A stretch of 64,000 nt of DNA from Quadrisphaera sp. RL12-1S (GTDB lineage: Bacteria > Actinomycetota > Actinomycetes > Actinomycetales > Quadrisphaeraceae), in NCBI RefSeq assembly GCF_014270065.1, contig NZ_JACNME010000006.1:186001-250000 (forward strand), read 5' to 3'. Positions 42,093 to 50,330 of the stretch are shown here, piece by piece. The position numbers and the translations under genes were made by a program. Each line of letters starts with the position of its first letter. Position 1 is the first letter of the stretch. Under the pieces are notes generated by a model. That model was given only the letters and a program-made list of their open reading frames with translations, had not been told where the DNA came from and searched no databases.

Positions 42093-42908
42093 ATGACCAC
42101 CGCGATCGTCACCGGCACCTCCAGCGGCATCGGGCTCCACACGGCGGTGCAGCTCACCGCCACCGGCCACCGCGTCATCGCCACCGTGCGCGACACCTCC
42201 CGCGCGGACGCGCTGCGCGCCGCCGCGGACGACGCCGGGGTGACCCTGGACGTCAGGGCCCTCGACGTCACCGACGCGGCCGGCGCCGCGGCGTTCGTGG
42301 AGGCCGCCGGCCCGGTGGACGTGCTGGTGAACAACGCCGGCCGCGGCGCCGTCGGCACCCTGGAGCAGCTCAGCGACGCCGACCTGCAGGCCCAGCTGGA
42401 GACCAACTACCTCTCCGTCGCCCGTCTGACCCGCCTCGTGCTGCCGGGCATGCGCGAGCGCGGGCGGGGCCGCGTCGTCACGGTCACCAGCGTCGGCGGG
42501 GCGGTCGGCCAGCCGTTCGCCGACGCGTACTGCGCGGCGAAGTTCGCCGTCGAGGGGCTCATGCAGTCCCTCGCGCCGGTGGTCGCACCGTTCGGCGTGC
42601 AGGTGAGCGTCGTCGAGCCGGCCGCGGTCGCGTCCCACTTCGTGGACTCGGTCGACCACAGCGACGCCGGCCCCTACACCGAGCAGCTGCAGGCCTACCT
42701 GGCCCGCACGCAGGCGTCCTTCGCCGCGGCGCAGGCCCCGGAGGACGCGGCGCGCACCGTGGTCGAGGCCGCCACCACGGACGCGCCCAGGTTCCGCTGG
42801 CAGACCTCCGAGACCGCCGTCCGGTTCGCCGGCCTGTCCCTCGCCGACCTCGACGGCTCCCGCGTGCTGGGCGCCACGTCCGGCTGGGTCCGGCCGCAGC
42901 AGGGCTGA
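42093..42908 (+). CDS. Short-chain dehydrogenase/reductase
   Basis: A 271-residue classical SDR. Motifs are TGTSSGIG (7-14), NNAGRGAVG near 81-89, VTVTSVGG with the catalytic Ser, and the YCAAK tetrad near 144-148. VVEPAAVASHFVDSV follows the active site. It belongs to the broad oxidoreductase group without a firm substrate and resembles the SDR at 20817-21650 in length and motif layout. GGGAGG eight bases upstream of the ATG at 42093 supports the start. It is separated from pnkp by a 169-bp gap with an inverted repeat. Confidence 0.9.
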   Translation: MTTAIVTGTSSGIGLHTAVQLTATGHRVIATVRDTSRADALRAAADDAGVTLDVRALDVTDAAGAAAFVEAAGPVDVLVNNAGRGAVGTLEQLSDADLQAQLETNYLSVARLTRLVLPGMRERGRGRVVTVTSVGGAVGQPFADAYCAAKFAVEGLMQSLAPVVAPFGVQVSVVEPAAVASHFVDSVDHSDAGPYTEQLQAYLARTQASFAAAQAPEDAARTVVEAATTDAPRFRWQTSETAVRFAGLSLADLDGSRVLGATSGWVRPQQG

Positions 42909-42957
42909 CGGCGCGCCCTGAGCGCGGACGGCGCGCGCCGGCCCTACCGTCGTCCCC

Positions 42958-43254
42958 GTGATCGCCGTGCGCCCCGGTCGTGGCCCAGGACGACGACCGG
43001 CCGGCCTGGTCGCCGCAGCAGCCGCGGGCGCAGCGCTGGTGGCCGCCGGTGTCGCGGTGCCGCTGCTGCCCGGCGCCGAGCCGGCCGCACCGGCTCCGGC
43101 ACCGGCGCCCTCGTCGTCGTCCTCCGCCACCGCGGTCCCCAGCGCGCCGGCAGCGGGCGGCGACTTCTGGGCGCCGTCACGCTCCGACCGCGGCGAGGTG
43201 CGGGCGCAGCCGTGGTCGGACGACCTGCCCACGGCGGTGCCCGGCCGGGGCTGA
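42958..43254 (+). CDS. Small membrane-anchored or secreted protein
   Basis: 98 residues. One hydrophobic helix (about 16-36, GLVAAAAAGAALVAAGVAV) follows an Arg-rich start, and the rest is a disordered Pro/Ala/Ser linker ending in GDFWAPSRSDRGEVRAQPWSD. The arrangement suits a single-pass or signal-anchor protein. No lipobox cysteine is seen and no family is recognised. The GTG start lacks a clear ribosome-binding site. Confidence 0.5.
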   Translation: MIAVRPGRGPGRRPAGLVAAAAAGAALVAAGVAVPLLPGAEPAAPAPAPAPSSSSSATAVPSAPAAGGDFWAPSRSDRGEVRAQPWSDDLPTAVPGRG

Positions 43255-43313
43255 GGCTCCTGCCGGGCGCACCCCCGCGGGAGGGGTTTGACTCGTCCCG
43301 TGAGGTGGTGGGC

Positions 43314-44042
43314 ATGACGACGGCGGACGGCCGCGCGGACGGCGGCAGCAGCGGGGCGGTGGCCGCGCTCGCGGCGCAGCAGGTGCAGGTGAGGCTGCGG
43401 GCGGCGATGGCCCTCGGCACCTGGCCGGACCCGCAGCACCTCGAGGCCCTCGTGCAGCGGTGCGCCGTGGAGCCCGACCCGTTCGTCCGCGACGCCCTGA
43501 CGTGGGCGCTGACGCGCCTGCCGGCGGACCTCGTGCTCACCCGGCTGCGGCCGGAGCTGGACCGGGCCGAGCCGCAGGCACGGGCCCAGGCGCTGCACAC
43601 GCTGTCCAAGGTCGGCGACCGGACGGTGCGGCCGTGGGTCACCCCGGAGCTGCTCGCCGACCCGGACGACACCGTCGCCCGCACCGCCTGGCGGACCGCC
43701 GTCAAGCTCACCCCGCTGCCACACGACGCGCCCGACGACGCCCCGGCCGACCCGGCCGACCCGGCCGACCCCGAGGCGGAGGCCGAGCGGGCCGAGCTCG
43801 CCGAGCTGCTGGGCCGGCAGCTCGGGCGCGGGGACCGGGACGTGCGACGCGCCCTGAGCCGCTCCCTGGTGCAGCTGGGCCCTGCCGCCACCGCGGTGCT
43901 GCGCCGCGCGACGGGCTCACCGCGCCCGGAGGTCGCCGAGCACGCCCGCACCGCGCTGCTCGTGGCGCACGACCCCCAGGCGGCGTTCGCCTTCGACGTG
44001 CAGTCCGCCGAGCGGTCCTCCCCCCGGGCCGACGCCAGCTGA
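43314..44042 (+). CDS. HEAT-repeat protein
   Basis: 242 residues of repeated helix pairs, for example EPDPFVRDALTWALTRL, QARAQALHTLSKVGDRTVR and DTVARTAWRTAVKL. The repeats are followed by a Pro/Ala/Asp linker (PADPADPADPEAEAE) and a final repeat block (RDVRRALSRSLVQLG). This is an alpha-solenoid, probably a binding scaffold, with no catalytic motif. GAGG eight bases before the ATG at 43314 supports this start. A CAGGGT-type hairpin follows the stop. Confidence 0.78.
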   Translation: MTTADGRADGGSSGAVAALAAQQVQVRLRAAMALGTWPDPQHLEALVQRCAVEPDPFVRDALTWALTRLPADLVLTRLRPELDRAEPQARAQALHTLSKVGDRTVRPWVTPELLADPDDTVARTAWRTAVKLTPLPHDAPDDAPADPADPADPEAEAERAELAELLGRQLGRGDRDVRRALSRSLVQLGPAATAVLRRATGSPRPEVAEHARTALLVAHDPQAAFAFDVQSAERSSPRADAS

Positions 44043-44064
44043 TCTGCTGGCGCACCCCGCGACG

Positions 44065-44111
44065 GCGGAGACCAGGGTCACGCGCGGCCCGTTCCTGACC
44101 CTGCTCTCCGC
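44065..44111. terminator. CAGGGT-core hairpin after the HEAT-protein gene
   Basis: A 16-bp stem with one mismatch (44065-44080 with 44096-44111) and a 15-nt loop. The core is CCAGGGTCA/TGACCCTG. It lies between the HEAT protein stop (44042) and the APH-like start (44150). Confidence 0.6.
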
Positions 44112-44149
44112 ACTCGCGGAGGCGATCACCGAGGGGGCAGGGTGGTGCG

Positions 44150-45214
44150 GTGGCCGAGGAGACCGTCGACGGCATCCAGCGCGCGACGTTCGGCGCCGTG
44201 CCCCCCGCCGTCGTCGACGGCTGGCTGGGCAGGCACGTGCGCGCCCGCCTGGGCACGGACCTCGACGCGGTGCTCTGGCGCTCCGGCCGCGTCAACGCGG
44301 TCTTCGGGCTGCGGCTGGCGGACGGCCAGCACGTCGTCGTCAAGGTCCAGCGGGGCCGGCTCGACGCGGGGCGCACCGCCACCCTGGCCGCCGCGGTGGC
44401 GGCCCAGCGGCTGCTCGCCAGCGCCGGGTACCCGTGCCCGGCGCCTCTGGACGGGCCGGCGGCCACCGCCGGCCTCACCGCGACGGTCGAGACCCCGCTC
44501 GACGAGGGCGTGCCCGGCAACGCCCACCGCGCGCCCGTGCGGCGGGCGCTGGCCCGCAGCCTCGCCGAGCAGGTCGAGCTGCTGCGGTCGCTGCCGGCGC
44601 ACCAGCGCGACGCGCTGCGGCACCCACCGGCCTGGGCGGTGCACCAGCGCGGGCCGTGGCCGACCCCGCACGACCCCGTCTTCGACTTCTCCACCACCCC
44701 GCCCGAGCACGCCTGGCTGGACCGGGTCGCCGCGCGCGCCTCGGCCGTGATCAACCGGGCGGGGGCCCCACAGGCCGAGCGGGTGGTCGGCCACAGCGAC
44801 TGGTACTGCGGCAACGTCCGCGTCTCCCCCGCCGCTCACGACGACGACGGCCCGCCCGGCACCGCCGAGGTCCGCGTGGTGAGCGCGTGGGACTGGGACA
44901 GCGTGGTGGCGGAGTCGGAGGCCGTCATCGCCGGCATGGCCGCCGCGTCCTTCACGGACAGCAGCACCAGCGGCGCGCAGGCGCCGACCCCCGAGGAGGC
45001 CGCCGCGTTCCTCGCCGAGCTCGACGCCGCCCGCGAACGCCCCTTCACCGCTGACGAGCAGGTCACCGCAGCGGCGACGGTGGTCTGGACGCTGGCGTAC
45101 AACGCCCGGTGCCTGGTGGACGTCCACGCGCTCGGTCTCGCCGCCCCGCGGGAGGGGTCCACCCTCGAGGCGCTTGCACAGGACTCGGAGTCCTACCTCG
45201 CCCTGCGCTGGTGA
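44150..45214 (+). CDS. APH/choline-kinase-like phosphotransferase
   Basis: A 354-residue kinase-like protein. The N-lobe Lys is in HVVVKVQRG near 63-71. The catalytic loop is VVGHSDWYCGNVRV with the usual His-x-Asp and Asn at the metal-binding position, and the metal-binding Asp is in SAWDWDSVVAE. This pattern is that of aminoglycoside/fructosamine/choline kinases. A small-molecule substrate is likely but resistance is not implied. The GTG at 44150 was taken as the start, with a GGGGG stretch upstream. Confidence 0.85.
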   Translation: MAEETVDGIQRATFGAVPPAVVDGWLGRHVRARLGTDLDAVLWRSGRVNAVFGLRLADGQHVVVKVQRGRLDAGRTATLAAAVAAQRLLASAGYPCPAPLDGPAATAGLTATVETPLDEGVPGNAHRAPVRRALARSLAEQVELLRSLPAHQRDALRHPPAWAVHQRGPWPTPHDPVFDFSTTPPEHAWLDRVAARASAVINRAGAPQAERVVGHSDWYCGNVRVSPAAHDDDGPPGTAEVRVVSAWDWDSVVAESEAVIAGMAAASFTDSSTSGAQAPTPEEAAAFLAELDAARERPFTADEQVTAAATVVWTLAYNARCLVDVHALGLAAPREGSTLEALAQDSESYLALRW

Positions 45215-45225
45215 CCCCTCGGCGC

Positions 45226-45990
45226 TCAGCGGGTGCGCAGCGGCAGCCAGGCGAGGACGTCCTGGACGGTGCGGTCCCAGTAGCCCCACTCGTGGGTGCC
45301 CGGGTCGAACCCGTCGGTGATGTCGAAGCCCCGCTCCCGCGCGGCCGCGGCGAAGCGGCGGTTGGAGTCGAGGAGGCCGTCCTCGGTGCCGCAGCGCACG
45401 TAGAACTGCGGCGCGGTGGCGGGGACCACCCTGTCCAGCAGGGCGAACAGGTCGGCCGGGGTCCCGTCCAGCGGCGCGTCGGCCACGTGCGAGAACACGT
45501 CGTGCGCGTCGGTGCGCTGCAGCTCGGCGGCGTCGAGCGCACCCGACAGGCTGGCGGCCGCCGCGAAGCGCTCCGGCTGGCGCAGCCCTGACAGCAGCGC
45601 GCCGTACCCGCCCATCGACAGGCCCGCCACGAAGGTGTCCTCGCGGGCGTCGGAGACCCGGAAGAACCTCTGGACGACGGCGGGCAGCTCGGCCGAGAGG
45701 AACTCCCAGTACGCCCCGGTGTGCGTGCCGTCCAGGTAGAAGCTGCGCGCGACCTGCGGCATCACCACCGCCAGGCCCAGCTCGGAGGCGTACCTCTCGA
45801 TCGAGGTGCGGCGCACCCACGTGGTGCAGTCGTCGGACAGGCCGTGCAGGAGGTACAGCACCGGCGGCGGCTCGTCACCACCGCTGCCCGCCATCCCGAT
45901 CTGGGAGTGCGCCGGCTGCGGGAGCACCACCTGCATCGACGTCGAGAGGCGCAGGGCGTCGGAGAAGAAGTCGCAGCGGAGCAGAGCCAT
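45226..45990 (-). CDS. Esterase of the S-formylglutathione hydrolase/EstA type
   Basis: A 254-residue alpha/beta hydrolase in the esterase D and tributyrin esterase group. Blocks are PPVLYLLHGLSDDCTTWVRRTSIERYA (about 40-67), the nucleophile motif GLSMGGYGAL near 121, the acid in RCGTEDGLLDSN and the His in DPGTHEWGYWD. The HEWxYW end is typical of this group. It may hydrolyse S-formylglutathione or short esters; mycothiol-type actinobacteria often use it on other substrates. The ATG at 45990 was chosen over an upstream extension that overlaps a hairpin. Confidence 0.88.
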   Translation of the reverse strand: MALLRCDFFSDALRLSTSMQVVLPQPAHSQIGMAGSGGDEPPPVLYLLHGLSDDCTTWVRRTSIERYASELGLAVVMPQVARSFYLDGTHTGAYWEFLSAELPAVVQRFFRVSDAREDTFVAGLSMGGYGALLSGLRQPERFAAAASLSGALDAAELQRTDAHDVFSHVADAPLDGTPADLFALLDRVVPATAPQFYVRCGTEDGLLDSNRRFAAAARERGFDITDGFDPGTHEWGYWDRTVQDVLAWLPLRTR

Positions 45991-46085
45991 CGTCGAGCGC
46001 CCCTCGTCGGTCGGGTCGGTTCGTCCCATCAGACCAGAGGCGGACCAGTGCGCCGCGGGGACTCCCGCGCCGCCGGCGGAGCTCG

Positions 46086-46138
46086 GCGGTGCAGAACAGG
46101 GTCGGGGGAGCCCGGATCCTGACCCTGTTCTGCACCGC
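46086..46138. terminator. 18-bp perfect CAGGGT-core hairpin
   Basis: The arms 46086-46103 and 46121-46138 are perfect, with a 17-nt loop. The core is CAGAACAGGGTC / GACCCTGTTCTG. It lies 3' of the membrane protein gene at 46193 (minus strand) and 5' of the esterase gene. Confidence 0.62.
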
Positions 46139-46192
46139 GGTGGACGACAGGCGGCCCGACGCACCGTCAGGGACTAGACCGCACGGGACCCG

Positions 46193-46882
46193 TCACGGGC
46201 GGCCGGGGGCGGCGGGACCGCCCGCAGGTCCTCCGCCCGGCCCGCCGCCCGCCGCGCCGCCCGGGCCAGAGCCCGGGCCGAAGCCCGGTCCGGCCGGTCC
46301 GCCTGCGGCGTCCTGCCCCGGCGCTGGTGGTCCGGCCGGCTGCTGCCCGCCGTCCGCACCGGGCCCCGGCACCGCCTCCGAGCCGTCGGGGGAGCCGGCA
46401 CCGGCCCCGCCCGTCTCCACGCGCACCGAGCCCTGCGGCTGCCCGTTCCCCGCCGTCGTCCCCGTCGTCCCCGTCGTCCCCGGATACGTCTGGGTGGTGC
46501 TGGTCTGCAGCGGCGAGGACTGCGGCCCGCTGGCACCTGCGCCCAGCACCGCGCTCGCCCCACCCGCACCGGCCAGCAGCACCAGTCCGACCACCAGGCC
46601 CGCCGGCACGCGCGCCCTCCGGGCCCGCCCGGCGCCGCGGCGGACCGCGCGCCAGGCCCCGCCGTGCGTGCGAGAGCTCAGCACGCTGCCGTCCACCACG
46701 GGCGGCGGCCCGGCCGGCGCGGACTGCCGGCGCAGCTCGTCGAGGTCGAGGTCGAGGGTGTCGTGGCGCCAGTCCGGCGGCGGCAGCGAGTCGGCCCGCT
46801 CCTCGGCCAGGTGGCGCTCCCGGTCCGCGCGCAGCTGGTCCAGCGGGTCCCGCCCGTCCGGTCGGCCGTGGTCAGCAGCCAC
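46193..46882 (-). CDS. Single-pass membrane protein with Gly/Pro-rich external tail
   Basis: 229 residues. The cytoplasmic part (1-90) is charged (RADRERHLAEERADSLPPPDW), followed by one membrane helix at about 93-113 (VPAGLVVGLVLLAGAGGASA). The remaining 110 residues are a disordered, very Gly/Pro-rich tail with TTGTTGTT and GPGGGPAGG runs, suited to spanning the cell wall. The GTG overlaps the stop of the MarP-like protease gene by 11 bases, so the two are co-translated. The function is unknown; an accessory role to MarP is an inference. Confidence 0.65.
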   Translation of the reverse strand: MAADHGRPDGRDPLDQLRADRERHLAEERADSLPPPDWRHDTLDLDLDELRRQSAPAGPPPVVDGSVLSSRTHGGAWRAVRRGAGRARRARVPAGLVVGLVLLAGAGGASAVLGAGASGPQSSPLQTSTTQTYPGTTGTTGTTAGNGQPQGSVRVETGGAGAGSPDGSEAVPGPGADGGQQPAGPPAPGQDAAGGPAGPGFGPGSGPGGAAGGGPGGGPAGGPAAPGRP

Positions 46883-48098
46883 CGCTCGTCCCTCCGTCCG
46901 TGGTCGTGGTGGTGGAGCCGCCGCTGGCGGCGGCCTCGAGGTCGGCGCGCACCGCGGGCAGCGTGAGCGCGTACCCGGTGCCGTCGCCGGTCAGGCCCAC
47001 GGCGTTCACCACGCCGATGACCGTGCCGGAGGTGTCGAGCAGCGGGCTGCCGCTGTTGCCGTGCCGCACCTCGGCGGCCAGGCGGAACGCCTCGCGCACC
47101 CCCGGCATGAGCCCGGCGGACTCGGTGCCCTCGGCGACCGGGAGCCGCTGCAGCACCACGGCGCCGGTGGCGGTCAGCGGACCGCCCTCGGGGTGCCCGA
47201 GCACCACGGCCGGGGTGCCGTTGGCCGCGTTCCCGCTGGCCAGGGTGAGGGCCGGTCCGGCCTTCCCGTCCACGGCGAGCACCGCGACGTCGGCGGTCGG
47301 GTCGTCGACGACGACGCGGGCCGCCTGGCTGCCCTGCTGCCCCTGCACCGTGACGCGCGTGGCGGAGCCGACGACGTGCGCGTTGGTGACCACGAAGCGC
47401 TGACCGGAGCTGGAGGCGGCGTAGAAGCCGGTGCCTTGGGAGGTGCGTCCTGCGGTGCAGGTGGGGGCCTGGACCTCCACCACGCTGGCGGCTGCCCGCT
47501 CGCCCACGGAGCGCAGCGACGACCCGCTCGGGGCGTCGGCCGCGGCACCGGCCGGTGCGGGCACGAGGGCGAGCAGGTCGTCACCAGCACCCGTGGGCAG
47601 CGCCGTGCGCACGTCGTCGACCACGCTGCGCGCGGGCGGCACCACGTCCGCGAGGTCGGAGACCACGCTGCTGCGGGCCACCGCGCTGGACGGCGGCGCG
47701 AACGCCAGGACCAGCCCCGCCAGGGCCGAGCACACCACCAGGGCGACGACGGCGCGCACGCCCGCCCCGGCGGTCCGGTCGAGCAGCCCCAGGTGCAGCC
47801 GCGACAGGCCCCGTCCGAGCAGGTCGCCGACGGCGCCGCCGAGCGCGGACCCCACGAGGGCGCCGCCGAGCACGCACGCGGCCACGAGCAGCAGGTGCAC
47901 CAGCGCGGACAGGTGCCCGCCCACCAGCCACGCCGACAGCGCGAGACCCACCACGGCGCCGGCCACCAGGCCGGCCAGGGAGAGCACCGAGCGGCTGGCA
48001 CCCGTGCGCCACCCGGCCCGGGCCCCCAAGAGCACCGCCGCCACCACGAGGACGGCGACGGCGACGTCGAGCAGCGTCTGCGACGAGGGCGCGGTCAC
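46872..48098 (-). CDS. marP: MarP-like membrane serine protease (CvpA plus trypsin domain)
   Basis: 408 residues. Four N-terminal membrane helices of the CvpA/colicin V type (about 8-135) anchor a periplasmic chymotrypsin-fold protease (200-395). The triad is His241 in VTNAHVVG, Asp270 in PTADVAVLAV and Ser349 in HGNSGSPLL. Cys214 and the terminal Cys408 resemble the disulfide of mycobacterial MarP, which protects intrabacterial pH and processes peptidoglycan hydrolases. The start at GTG 48098 is the earliest that gives a single N-terminal helix set. Confidence 0.9.
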   Translation of the reverse strand: MTAPSSQTLLDVAVAVLVVAAVLLGARAGWRTGASRSVLSLAGLVAGAVVGLALSAWLVGGHLSALVHLLLVAACVLGGALVGSALGGAVGDLLGRGLSRLHLGLLDRTAGAGVRAVVALVVCSALAGLVLAFAPPSSAVARSSVVSDLADVVPPARSVVDDVRTALPTGAGDDLLALVPAPAGAAADAPSGSSLRSVGERAAASVVEVQAPTCTAGRTSQGTGFYAASSSGQRFVVTNAHVVGSATRVTVQGQQGSQAARVVVDDPTADVAVLAVDGKAGPALTLASGNAANGTPAVVLGHPEGGPLTATGAVVLQRLPVAEGTESAGLMPGVREAFRLAAEVRHGNSGSPLLDTSGTVIGVVNAVGLTGDGTGYALTLPAVRADLEAAASGGSTTTTTDGGTSGGC

Positions 48099-48248
48099 CG
48101 GGGCCGCCGTCGTCGAGCGGAAGGCGTCTGGTCCATGGCAGGAGCCTGCGCCCCGCCTCTGAAGCGGACCTGAAGCCACCGGGACCGGCCTGGCTGGGAA
48201 GTTCCCGAGTCGGCCACGCGCCCCGCCCCCAGCCGTGACCATGGTCGG

Positions 48249-49703
48249 GTGGCCGCAGACCCGCACGAGCACACCGGGCACTCCGGGCACACCGGGCACG
48301 GGCACACCCGTCCCGACGGCAGCCGCCCCGGCGACGACGTGCGGGTGGGCACGACCGCGCGACGCGTCGTCGTCGTCCTCGCGGTGCTGTGCGCTCTCGC
48401 CTCGGCGGTGGGGGTGGCGCTGCTGTGGCCCCCCTCGGGCACGCTGGAGGAGCTCCGCACCCAGGTCAGCGCGGGCGGGTCGGTCATCACCGACGTCGAG
48501 GCGCGCGCCGACTCCCTGCAGCAGAAGCAGTGCCCGGGCACCACGCTGGACCGGCTGCCCAACGGCACCGTCCCCGCCACCGCGAGCTGCCCGACGCTGA
48601 CGGCCACCGTGCTCCAGGGCCCCGCGAAGGGCCAGCAGGTGCAGGTGGACGTGCCCGCGCAGGTGGCCGAGGGCGGCATCAGCCCCGGTGACCGGGTGGA
48701 CCTGGGCTACTTCCCGCCCACGCCCGGCAACGACGCGACCTGGCAGTGGGTGGACTTCTCGCGCACCCGCCCGCTGGGCCTGGCCGTGGGGGCGTTCGCC
48801 CTGCTCACGGTGCTGGTAGCCCGCAAGCGCGGCGCGGCGGCGCTCGGGGGGATGGTGCTGGCCGCCGCCGTGCTGGCCTTCTTCATGATCCCCGCCCTGC
48901 TCGCGGGGAAGCCGCCGCTGCTGGTGTCGGTGGCGGGCTGCACGGCGATCATGTCGGTGGTGCTCTACCTGACGCACGGGTTCAGCCTGCGGACGGCCGC
49001 GGCGCACCTGGGCACGGTGAGCGGCCTGCTGCTGGTGGGGGTGGCCGCGCACGTCATGGTCGGGGCGACGCACCTGCAGGGCCTGTCCGACGAGGACTCC
49101 GCCTACCTGGGCCAGCTCACCTCGATGAGCACGCTGCGGGGTCTGGTGGTGGCCGGGATCGTGCTCGCGGGCGTGGGGGTGCTCAACGACGTCACCATCA
49201 CCCAGGCCTCCGCGGTGTGGGAGGTCCGCGAGCACGCCCCCGGCGCCTCGTTCACCACGCTGGTCCGCTCCGGCATGCGCGTGGGCCGCGACCACCTGGC
49301 CTCCACCGTCTACACGGTGGCCTTCGCCTACGCGGGGGCCGCGCTGCCGGTGCTGGTGATCCTGGCGGTGACCGACCCGCGCTGGATCGACGCGGTGGGC
49401 TCCAGCGCGATCGCCGAAGAGGTCATCAGGACCGCCCTGGGCGGCGCGTGCGTGGCCCTGTCGGTGCCCATCACGACGGCGGTGGCGGCGGCCGCCGTGG
49501 CCCGCGCGTCGGTGCAGCGCCCGGCTCGCGGTGCGGTCGAGCTGCCGGAGACCCGTGCGGCCACGGGTGCTGAGCCCGCTGGTCCGCCCGCGGGTGCGGA
49601 GGTGCCGTGGGAGCTGTCCCCGCGGCAGGTCGTGGTGCCGCAGCCCCTCGGACGGCGAGCACAGCGGGCCGCAGAGGAGCAGGCACGTCGTCAGCGCCGC
49701 TGA
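48249..49703 (+). CDS. YibE/F family multi-spanning membrane protein
   Basis: 484 residues. An N-terminal His-rich stretch (HEHTGHSGHTGHGH, within the first 20 residues) could bind metal. One helix (about 38-60) precedes an external domain to about 170 with two Cys (QKQCPGTT and TASCPTLT). Then about seven helices carry the YibE/F blocks AGCTAIMSVVLYLTHGFS, LQGLSDEDSAYL and LNDVTITQASAVWE. The family is widespread and its function is unknown. The C-terminal 60 residues are low complexity, and their coding region overlaps the opposite-strand ferredoxin-like ORF by 233 bases. Confidence 0.85.
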   Translation: MAADPHEHTGHSGHTGHGHTRPDGSRPGDDVRVGTTARRVVVVLAVLCALASAVGVALLWPPSGTLEELRTQVSAGGSVITDVEARADSLQQKQCPGTTLDRLPNGTVPATASCPTLTATVLQGPAKGQQVQVDVPAQVAEGGISPGDRVDLGYFPPTPGNDATWQWVDFSRTRPLGLAVGAFALLTVLVARKRGAAALGGMVLAAAVLAFFMIPALLAGKPPLLVSVAGCTAIMSVVLYLTHGFSLRTAAAHLGTVSGLLLVGVAAHVMVGATHLQGLSDEDSAYLGQLTSMSTLRGLVVAGIVLAGVGVLNDVTITQASAVWEVREHAPGASFTTLVRSGMRVGRDHLASTVYTVAFAYAGAALPVLVILAVTDPRWIDAVGSSAIAEEVIRTALGGACVALSVPITTAVAAAAVARASVQRPARGAVELPETRAATGAEPAGPPAGAEVPWELSPRQVVVPQPLGRRAQRAAEEQARRQRR

Positions 49704-50055
49704 GGGCGCCGAGGTGGGCCACCCAGGTGGCGAGGTGCTCGCGCCGGGCGGCGTCGAGCTGGCCGAGCCAGACCACCGCGTCGGGCCGCTCACGGCCCTC
49801 GGCTCGCTGGCCGACCGCTGCCACGGGCGCCTGCGCGCAGCCGCCGACGCAGGGGCTGGAGACCAGCACCCCGCCGCGGGAGGCGCGGACGGCCTCCCGC
49901 AGCGAGGCGCCCACCGGGTCGTCCTCGCCGTCCAACCGCCGCAGGGCGGCGCACCGGTGCCCGGTGCACACCGCCACCAGCGGCCCCGCCGGCGACACGG
50001 CTGACGGGGAGGACGGGGACGACGACGGGGACGACGACGACGGGGGCGTGGTCAC
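49471..50055 (-). CDS. Thioredoxin-like 2Fe-2S ferredoxin-domain protein
   Basis: 194 residues by the open frame. A Ser/Pro tail (1-22) is followed by CTGHRC and CVGGC, a four-cysteine pattern seen in thioredoxin-fold ferredoxins, with surrounding helices ([30 protein letters not shown]) to about 120. The last 70 residues are Pro/Arg-rich and overlap the YibE/F gene antisense, so they may be spurious or recent. The GTG start overlaps the bL31 stop (GTGA), placing the gene at the end of the zinc-free ribosomal operon. Confidence 0.68.
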   Translation of the reverse strand: MTTPPSSSSPSSSPSSPSAVSPAGPLVAVCTGHRCAALRRLDGEDDPVGASLREAVRASRGGVLVSSPCVGGCAQAPVAAVGQRAEGRERPDAVVWLGQLDAARREHLATWVAHLGALSGADDVPAPLRPAVLAVRGAAAPRPAAGTAPTAPPHPRADQRAQHPWPHGSPAARPHREPGAAPTRGPRRPPPPPS

Positions 50056-50318
50056 CGGCGGTCGGCGGGCCGCTGCCCGTAGCGGCGGCGGAAGCGCTCC
50101 ACGCGGCCCTCGGAGTCGAGGACGCGCGAGCGGCCGGTCCAGAACGGGTGGCTGGCGGAGGAGACGTCCACGTCGATGACGGGGTACGTGCTCCCGTCCT
50201 CCCACTCGACGGTGCCCTTGGCCCGGGACACCGCGGTGGACCGGGACAGGAAGGCCGTCCCCGCCGTGGCGTCGCGGAACACGACGGGGCCGTACTCGGG
50301 ATGCAGGTCCTTCTTCAC
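50052..50318 (-). CDS. rpmE2: Ribosomal protein bL31 type B (zinc-free)
   Basis: 88 residues, the B-type L31 without the CxxC zinc ribbon. [16 protein letters not shown] opens it, and [28 protein letters not shown] ends it. Type B forms replace zinc-binding L31 under zinc limitation. It is the fifth gene of a minus-strand operon with bL36, bL28, bL33 and uS14, all cysteine-poor variants. Two Zur-like boxes lie upstream of the operon. Confidence 0.95.
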   Translation of the reverse strand: MKKDLHPEYGPVVFRDATAGTAFLSRSTAVSRAKGTVEWEDGSTYPVIDVDVSSASHPFWTGRSRVLDSEGRVERFRRRYGQRPADRR

Positions 50319-50330
50319 GCGGGTCTCCTC

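Noticed and set aside
44150-45214. Aminoglycoside resistance gene
   Set aside because: The fold is APH-like, but this superfamily includes choline, homoserine, fructosamine and other kinases, and nothing here is specific to aminoglycosides.
48099-49793. N-terminal extension of the MarP-like frame far upstream
   Set aside because: The upstream part is antisense to the YibE/F gene and is Gly/His/Gln-rich without motifs. The CvpA helices begin correctly after GTG 48098.
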